Shown: positions 59,022-64,000 of the stretch, in pieces
How the letters are laid out: each line of letters starts with the position of its first letter
How positions within the stretch are numbered: position 1 is the first letter of the stretch
Translations under genes and position numbers: made by a program
The notes under the pieces: generated by a model
What the model saw: only the letters and a program-made list of their open reading frames with translations
What the model was told of the DNA's origin: nothing
The model's database searches: none
Assembly: GCA_011523515.1 (NCBI GenBank)
Contig: WTGO01000048.1
Span: forward strand, 17,757 to 81,756
From: Chloroflexota bacterium
Lineage (GTDB): Bacteria > Chloroflexota > Anaerolineae > Aggregatilineales > Phototrophicaceae
Direction: 5' to 3'
Length of the DNA stretch: 64,000 nt

Positions 59022-60731
59022 ATGTCGAAGAGATTGATTAGATTGAGCCTGATGATAACGTTGCTGCTGCTCATGTTGCCGGCGGCAGCGCAAGACATGG
59101 GCGAGCTGGTGCCCACCATCACCGTGCATTCGGTGACGCAAGCCGAGCGTCCGATCGAGTATGAGACCACGCGCCTGGTCGTCGAGAACATGCGCGAGCT
59201 GGGGCTGGACGTTGAACACCGCGCCATTTCTCTACTGCAATTCTTTGATGAAACATGGTACAGTCGGGTTGAAGGCGAGGGCCGCGTAGAGCAACCCTTC
59301 CAAATGACTGCCTGGCGCATGGTGGGCCGCCCCGAGCGTTCGGAGCCAGATGAGTTCACTTACAACCTCTTCCATTCCAGTGTGCGCGACGGTGGTTACA
59401 ACTTCATCGGCTACAACAACCCGGACTACGATGCGCTTGCCGAATCGCAACGGGTAGAGACGGACATTGAGACGCGTCGGGAGATCATCTGCGAAGCGCA
59501 GCATGTCATCCGCAACGATATGGTCAACGCCTACTTCGTGCACCCGCTGACCCCACAGTTGGTCAATACGGAAGTCTTCAACGCTGACAGCGTGGTGACG
59601 GAAGCCGGCATCGGCGTCCAGAATTTCTGGAATTGGATAAATATTGAGCCCGTTGGCGACGAACGCAACATCATCACCGCGACAACCTCGAACTTGAACG
59701 TCCTCAATCCCCTTGAGATCGCCGGCGATTCTCCCAGCCGTGTTACGGAAATTGTCTGGGATCGCCTGATGCGCATCAATCCCGACGGCTTCCCGGAGCC
59801 TTGGGCCGCCGAGAGCGTCGTCTGGGAAGACGATACCCACGTCCTGCTCACGCTGCGTGAGGGCATGACTTGGCACGATGGTTTGCCTGTAACAAGCGCG
59901 GACGCCGCTTACTCCTTTGAAGCGGCTCTGGCTGGAAAAATGAAAACCAACGACGACGGCAATGAATTCTTCCGCGCCGAGGCGCAAGACTATTATCCCT
60001 TCGCAAGGAATGTCATGGACATTGAGATCATTGATGATCTCTCGCTGCGACTCACGCTGGAAACGCCGTCCGGAGCCTTTGAGACCTCGACGCTGTCCAA
60101 GTTGAATCTGATTCCCAAACACATCTGGGAACCGATAATGAACGACTTGATCGCGGACGATGGAGCCGATGTCGATTCGATCCAGGAAGAGATTCCCATT
60201 GGCTCTGGTCCATTCAAGTTTGTCGCCTACGATGTGAACGAGTTTGCGTTGCTGGCGTCGCATACCGACCACTGGGCAGCCCCCAAGGCCGACGGCTGGC
60301 TGATGAATGTTTTGCCGAATCTGGAAGCGATGCTCGGTCAAATTCAGTCTGGCGAAATGAACTTGCTCTGGGAATGGCCGAGTGATCCGGCAGTGCTCAA
60401 GGAGATTGCCGACAATAACGAACATCTGACCCTCTTCACCGAAACCAGCATCGGTTTCCAGTACTTCGCCTTTAACTTGCGCTATGCGCCATTTGACGAT
60501 GTGACGTTCCGTCAGGCAGTTGCGCATGTTATCCCGCAACAATTCATCATCGACAATCTCTACAGCGGCATTGCCGCGCCGGCGGACAGCTTTGTTTCGG
60601 CCGCGCTGCAATACTGGCGCCAGTGCGACGCACCCCTGCGCAGCTACGACTTTAGCATCGACGGCGCGCGCGAATTGCTGGCAAGCGCGGGTTACAGCTG
60701 GGATGACGACGGACGTCTGCTCTATCCATAA
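59022..60731 (+). CDS. Family-5 ABC binding protein with apparently permuted lobes
   Basis: A 569-aa exported protein with a signal peptide (residues 1-24, ...LPAAAQD, no lipobox). After it come features normally at the C-terminal end of family-5 proteins: TTRLVVENMRELGLDVEHRA near 45-64, PDYDALAESQ...ETRREIICEAQ near 135-155. Then from ~216 the usual N-terminal part appears: SNLNVLNPLEIAG, VWDRLMRINPDGFPEPWAAE and LREGMTWHDGLPVTSADAAY near 276-300. The protein stops at ARELLASAGYSWDDDGRLLYP, the point where normal proteins (for example 4803-6386) begin their last lobe. It probably binds peptides for the permeases downstream. Confidence 0.88.
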   Translation: MSKRLIRLSLMITLLLLMLPAAAQDMGELVPTITVHSVTQAERPIEYETTRLVVENMRELGLDVEHRAISLLQFFDETWYSRVEGEGRVEQPFQMTAWRMVGRPERSEPDEFTYNLFHSSVRDGGYNFIGYNNPDYDALAESQRVETDIETRREIICEAQHVIRNDMVNAYFVHPLTPQLVNTEVFNADSVVTEAGIGVQNFWNWINIEPVGDERNIITATTSNLNVLNPLEIAGDSPSRVTEIVWDRLMRINPDGFPEPWAAESVVWEDDTHVLLTLREGMTWHDGLPVTSADAAYSFEAALAGKMKTNDDGNEFFRAEAQDYYPFARNVMDIEIIDDLSLRLTLETPSGAFETSTLSKLNLIPKHIWEPIMNDLIADDGADVDSIQEEIPIGSGPFKFVAYDVNEFALLASHTDHWAAPKADGWLMNVLPNLEAMLGQIQSGEMNLLWEWPSDPAVLKEIADNNEHLTLFTETSIGFQYFAFNLRYAPFDDVTFRQAVAHVIPQQFIIDNLYSGIAAPADSFVSAALQYWRQCDAPLRSYDFSIDGARELLASAGYSWDDDGRLLYP

Positions 60732-60752
60732 GGGCGGGCTGTCGCGGAATAC

Positions 60753-60778
60753 GTAGGGCGTTTCACTGAAACGCCCAC
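60753..60778 (+). repeat. Dispersed GGGCG palindromic repeat, copy 6
   Basis: GTAGGGCGTTTCACTGAAAC then GCCCAC: 8-bp stem GGGCGTTT/AAACGCCC. It is the first of four copies within 166 bp between the binding protein and permease genes. Confidence 0.72.
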
Positions 60779-60798
60779 AACGTCGTATTCTCGAAGAC

Positions 60799-60824
60799 GG
60801 GCGGCTCACTGAGCCGCCCCTACA
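60799..60824 (+). repeat. Dispersed GGGCG palindromic repeat, copy 7
   Basis: GGGCGGCTCACTGAGCCGCC then CCTACA: 8-bp stem, forward CTACA tail. It is opposite in orientation to copies 6 and 8. Confidence 0.75.
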
Positions 60825-60845
60825 CAAGTCGTCTTTTGCGGAATA

Positions 60846-60872
60846 TGTAGGGGCGACCCGATGGGTCGCCCG
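60846..60872 (-). repeat. Dispersed GGGCGA palindromic repeat, copy 8
   Basis: TGTAGGGGCGACCC-GAT-GGGTCGCCCG: perfect 9-bp stem with the TGTAGG end. Confidence 0.8.
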
Positions 60873-60885
60873 AAAGCAAAATTTT

Positions 60886-60918
60886 TGTAGTGGCGGGCGA
60901 CCAGATTGGTTGTCCCTA
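60886..60918 (-). repeat. Dispersed GGGCGA palindromic repeat, copy 9 (degenerate)
   Basis: TGTAGTGGCGGGCGACCAGA followed by TTGGTTGTCCCTA. The stem GGGCGACC/GGTTGTCCC is weak, so it is probably an older copy. Confidence 0.6.
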
Positions 60919-60940
60919 TGAGTTCTTGTAGAGGATTAAA

Positions 60941-61951
60941 TTGAGCCGAGGCGTCGTCACCTACATCGTGGGGCGTTTTCTGCAGAGCGTGATGGTCTTG
61001 TGGATCATCGTGACGTTGCTGTTCCTACTTTTCCGCCTTGCGCCGGGAAATCCGATCGCCAACTACATTGATGTCAATTTCACTAGAGAACAAGAGTTAA
61101 ACCTTCTCGCACGCTTTGGACTAGATAAGCCGCTGCATGAACAGTACATCGTCTATCTGGTCAACCTGTTCAAGCTTGACCTGGGCGAAACCTTCAGTTA
61201 TGCCGGCAGGAGCGTGCTGGATATCCTGAAAGAGGATTTGCCGAACACGATCTATTTGACGCTGAGTTCTCTTTTGGTAGCTTATGGCGTCGGCGTGCTT
61301 GGCGGCATCGCGATGGCGGCCCTGCGCGGCAGTCTGTTTGAGCGCGTCGGGACGACCTTCACGCTGATGACGCGCGCCGCGCCGACCTTCTGGGTCGGCA
61401 TGCTGCTGCTGACGTTTTTCGCCTTCCAGTGGAAACTACTGCCTTCGTCCGGCATCGGACCCGCGCTGGTGCGCTATCGCTGGGAGACTGAGTGGGACAA
61501 ATTGATGTCGCCGGTCTTCTGGCGGCATATGATCTTGCCCACTTTCACGCTGGCGGTTTACCTGCACGGCCTGCCGCTGCTGCTGATGCGCTCGAATATG
61601 CTGGAAGTGCTGGACCAGGATTATGTGACCATGAGCCGGCTGGCTGGGTACAGCGAGTGGCGCGTGATGATTCAGACCGCCGCCCGCAACGCCATGCTGC
61701 CCGTGCTGACAGCGCTGACCCTGGGCATCGGCTACAGCATCGGCGGCAACGTGGTCATTGAGGTTGTGTATTCTTGGCCTGGATTGGGTCGCACGCTGGT
61801 AGACGCTGTACAAGAGTCAGATTATCCTCTTGCGCAGGGCGCTTTCTTTCTGATCGCAGTCATTATCGTAATTATGAATTTCATCGCCGATATTCTGTAC
61901 AGCCTGCTGGACCCGCGCGTCGGCGCGTCGGCCCAGGCGCAGGTCTCTTGA
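60941..61951 (+). CDS. ABC transporter permease, DppB/OppB type
   Basis: A 336-aa permease with six predicted membrane segments and the EAA-like loop LDQDYVTMSRLAGYSEWRVM near residue 226. This loop has TMSRLAG where the other DppB here has RTARAKG. The start codon is TTG, supported by AGAGG 6 bases upstream; no ATG is nearby. It follows the permuted binding protein across a 209-bp repeat-filled gap and precedes dppC by 15 bp. Confidence 0.92.
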   Translation: MSRGVVTYIVGRFLQSVMVLWIIVTLLFLLFRLAPGNPIANYIDVNFTREQELNLLARFGLDKPLHEQYIVYLVNLFKLDLGETFSYAGRSVLDILKEDLPNTIYLTLSSLLVAYGVGVLGGIAMAALRGSLFERVGTTFTLMTRAAPTFWVGMLLLTFFAFQWKLLPSSGIGPALVRYRWETEWDKLMSPVFWRHMILPTFTLAVYLHGLPLLLMRSNMLEVLDQDYVTMSRLAGYSEWRVMIQTAARNAMLPVLTALTLGIGYSIGGNVVIEVVYSWPGLGRTLVDAVQESDYPLAQGAFFLIAVIIVIMNFIADILYSLLDPRVGASAQAQVS

Positions 61952-61966
61952 GGCGGAGGCAAATCT

Positions 61967-62947
61967 GTGCAACAAGAAGCGATGGCGCGCGAGGGATCAA
62001 GCGGCATTCCGGCGGCGCAATTTCGCCAGGGCTCGGCCCTCCGCCAACTCTGGGCGACGAACCTTGAGGTCTTTCAGCGTGACAAAATGGCCCTTTTCGG
62101 CTTGATCGTTTTCGCTGTTTTTGCGCTAGTAGCGCTGCTGGCGCCACAGATCGCCCCAAACGATCCGTTGATACCGCTCAAGGACGCGAACGGCGACTGG
62201 ATAAGCAATACACTGCCCTACTGGCTGGCCGAACCGGGCGAAGACTTGGAAGAAGGCTACACCAACACCTTTTTGCTGGGCACCACCAATATCGGGCGCG
62301 ACATTTTCTCGCAGTTAATTCACGGCTCGCGCGCGGCGCTGCTGGTGGGTTTCTCGGCCGCGGCGGCGGTGGCGGTCATCGGCACGGTGATCGGCTTGTT
62401 GGCCGGTTATTACGGCGGCTGGGTCGACACCATTCTGATGCGGGCGGCTGATGTCGCCTTCGGCATCCCCTTTATTCCGTTCATCATCGTCATCGCGGCA
62501 TTTTTCGATCCCAGCATCTGGAATGTCGTCATCGCCATGGCGATTCTGCTCTGGAGGGACACCGGCCGCGTGATTCGTTCGCAAGTGCTGGTCATCAAGG
62601 AGCAAGCCTTCGTCAGCGCGGCGCGCGTCTCCGGCGCCAGCAATCTGCGCATAATCTTCGTTTACATCGCGCCCAGCATACTGCCGCTGTCTTTTCTCTA
62701 CGGCTCTTTCGCCATCGCCTGGGCGATCCTGACCGAAGCCAGCGTCAGCTTCCTCGGCTTCAGCGATCCGGAGACGATCAGCTGGGGCTTCATGCTGCAA
62801 GACGCTTTCCTGTCGCTGGCTTTGACGCGCGGCGCCTTCTATTGGATCATACCGCCGGGCCTCTGCATTATGCTGACGGTAATGGCCGGCTTCTTCATCG
62901 GTCGCGGCTACGAAGAAGTGCTTTTCCCGCGTTTGCGGCGGATGTAG
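61967..62947 (+). CDS. ABC transporter permease, DppC/OppC type
   Basis: A 326-aa permease with LFGLIVFAVFALVALLAPQI as the first helix, then the loop LGTTNIGRDIFSQLIHGSRA, and an EAA loop (EQAFVSAARVSGASNLRIIF). GTG at 61967 has GGAGG 7 bases upstream and is preferred over ATG 61982. The extra stretch YTNTFLLGTTNIGRD and the preceding DPLIPLKDANGDWISNTLPYW are a longer periplasmic loop than in the 7501-8403 permease. Confidence 0.92.
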   Translation: MQQEAMAREGSSGIPAAQFRQGSALRQLWATNLEVFQRDKMALFGLIVFAVFALVALLAPQIAPNDPLIPLKDANGDWISNTLPYWLAEPGEDLEEGYTNTFLLGTTNIGRDIFSQLIHGSRAALLVGFSAAAAVAVIGTVIGLLAGYYGGWVDTILMRAADVAFGIPFIPFIIVIAAFFDPSIWNVVIAMAILLWRDTGRVIRSQVLVIKEQAFVSAARVSGASNLRIIFVYIAPSILPLSFLYGSFAIAWAILTEASVSFLGFSDPETISWGFMLQDAFLSLALTRGAFYWIIPPGLCIMLTVMAGFFIGRGYEEVLFPRLRRM

Positions 62948-62958
62948 CAGAGTAAACG

Positions 62959-64000
62959 ATGACCATACTCTCCATCCGCGATCTCAAAGTTGACTACGCC
63001 ACCCAAGACGGTACCGTGGAGGCGGTGGACGGCGTTTCACTTGACGTCGCCGAAGGGCAGCATCTCGGCTTGATCGGCGAATCCGGCTGCGGCAAAACCA
63101 CGCTGCTGAAAGCCATAGTGCAGGTTCTGCCGCGCAACGGCCGCGTCGTCGCCGGCAAGATCATGTTCAAAGGGATGGACCTGCTGCAGCTGCCGCCGGC
63201 GGAAATGCGGCAGTTGCGCTGGCGCGAAATCGCCACCATCCCGCAGGCCTCAATGGACTCGCTGAATCCGGTGCAGCGCGTTGGCAGCCAGCTGATGAAG
63301 CTGCTGCGCGTGCGCGGCGGCTACGATAAGCGAGCGGCCCGCCGGCGCGCGGCCGACCTCTTCGACCTGGTCGGCCTGGATACCGAGCGCCTAATGCATT
63401 ACCCGCATGAATTCTCGGGTGGCATGAAACAGCGCGCCGTCATCGCCATGGCGCTGGCGCTCGAGCCCAGCCTGCTGATCGCTGACGAGCCGGTCACCGC
63501 CCTGGATGTCATCGTGCAGCACCAAATCCTCGAAGTGCTGCGCGAACTCGAGCAAGAACTCAATTTGACCGTTATGCTGATTACGCACGATATCTCGGTG
63601 GTGGCGCAAGTCTGCGATTCGGTGGCGGTGATGTACGCCGGCCGCATCGTGGAGCAGGCGGCGGCCGAGCCCTTCTTCCACGCGCCGGCGCATCCTTACA
63701 GTCTCGGTTTGCAGCAGGCTTTCCCCAATCTGGCGAACCCGCGCGATGAGCTGGTCTCGATCGAAGGTTATCCGCCGGACTTGCGGGAACCGCCGTCGGG
63801 CTGCCGTTTCGCCGAGCGCTGCCCCTTCGTGCAGGACGCCTGCCACGCGATTGACCCGCGCCTGGAGATAGTCGGCGATGAGCGGCTGGCGGCTTGCCTG
63901 CGTTCCGGCGAAATGGAGACCCTGCGCGCCCAGGCCGAGGATCCGGCGCTCTGGCAGCAAGTCGAAGTGGCGCGGCAGTTCGCCCCCCATCCCCCGGCCC
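62959..64000 (+). CDS. ABC transporter ATP-binding protein, DppD/OppD type (incomplete)
   Basis: The frame is open from ATG 62959 to the right edge (347 codons). It has Walker A GESGCGKTTLLKAI near residue 38, the Q-loop ATIPQASMDSLNP, the signature HEFSGGMKQRAVIAMALALE near 155, Walker B LLIADEPVTALD near 177 and the switch His in LITHDISVV. The C-terminal peptide-family extension with the Cys-rich GCRFAERCPFVQDAC near 283-297 is present. It starts 11 bp after dppC. The end and any DppF partner lie beyond the window. Confidence 0.95.
   Translation, partial: MTILSIRDLKVDYATQDGTVEAVDGVSLDVAEGQHLGLIGESGCGKTTLLKAIVQVLPRNGRVVAGKIMFKGMDLLQLPPAEMRQLRWREIATIPQASMDSLNPVQRVGSQLMKLLRVRGGYDKRAARRRAADLFDLVGLDTERLMHYPHEFSGGMKQRAVIAMALALEPSLLIADEPVTALDVIVQHQILEVLRELEQELNLTVMLITHDISVVAQVCDSVAVMYAGRIVEQAAAEPFFHAPAHPYSLGLQQAFPNLANPRDELVSIEGYPPDLREPPSGCRFAERCPFVQDACHAIDPRLEIVGDERLAACLRSGEMETLRAQAEDPALWQQVEVARQFAPHPPA

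Noticed and set aside
1..64000. CRISPR arrays, rRNA and tRNA genes, IS transposases, integrases
   Set aside because: Looked for regular direct repeats, GGTTCGA-type T-arms and DDE or recombinase motifs and saw none; a tRNA scan would be the decisive check.

Overview
The window is a high-G+C bacterial chromosome segment with Shine-Dalgarno starts (GGAG/GAGG) and frequent 4-bp overlaps. It holds no rRNA or tRNA that I could recognise. Several things resemble free-living, heterotrophic Chloroflexota (Anaerolineae-like): many peptide and sugar ABC importers whose binding proteins lack a lipobox, stand-alone dehydrogenases and amidohydrolases, and dispersed GGGCGACCC palindromes. That assignment is inference, since no phylogenetic marker beyond ribosomal protein L28 is present.

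Layout. (1) 1-8403: a catabolic-looking run on + (PhyH dioxygenase end, metal amidohydrolase, Rieske ferredoxin, VOC protein, Gfo/Idh/MocA oxidoreductase, zinc alcohol dehydrogenase) followed by a dipeptide-type binding protein, a clear terminator, and DppB/DppC permeases without ATPases. (2) 8557-10787 (-): an MDR dehydrogenase downstream of a collapsed sugar ABC operon in which binding protein, MalF and MalG have been fused and truncated by internal deletions. (3) 11116-25415: mixed housekeeping and envelope genes: RidA plus MFS, an ECF sigma factor fused to ankyrin repeats, a radical SAM protein, a single-chain type IIG-like restriction-modification enzyme, rpmB, an AlkD-like glycosylase, PPK2, a sulfotransferase with a flippase-like membrane protein, and an acetoacetate-decarboxylase-like protein with two SDRs. 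(4) 25416-32706: an accessory replication/partition module with Prim-Pol, an atypical ParB, ParA, a small winged-helix protein and a divergent SF1 helicase-like ATPase. (5) 32703-41622 (-): SDR, GH38 alpha-mannosidase, a his operon (hisD-hisC-hisB plus an IMPase-type histidinol phosphatase), and a PfkB kinase flanked by two inverted copies of a ~165 bp MITE-like element. (6) 41830-49114 (-): an ADP-ribosylglycohydrolase, MalG, MalF and two near-identical sugar-binding proteins, with another permease remnant upstream. (7) 49268-58848: two tandem 73-aa membrane proteins, gamma-glutamyltransferase, M20 and M28 peptidase-family proteins, an Asp/Glu/hydantoin racemase, an unknown membrane protein and an imidazolonepropionase-like amidohydrolase. 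(8) 59022-64000: an oligopeptide ABC operon whose binding protein appears circularly permuted, followed by DppB, DppC and the start of DppD.

The genes suggest scavenging of peptides, amino acid derivatives and glycans or nucleoside-like compounds: import by ABC systems, cleavage by GGT, M20, M28, GH38 and ADP-ribosylglycohydrolase, then phosphorylation or oxidation by PfkB, MDR, SDR and Gfo/Idh enzymes. The most unusual items are the permuted binding protein, the Prim-Pol/ParAB island, the sigma-ankyrin fusion, the paired MITE-like elements and the two eroded sugar transporters.
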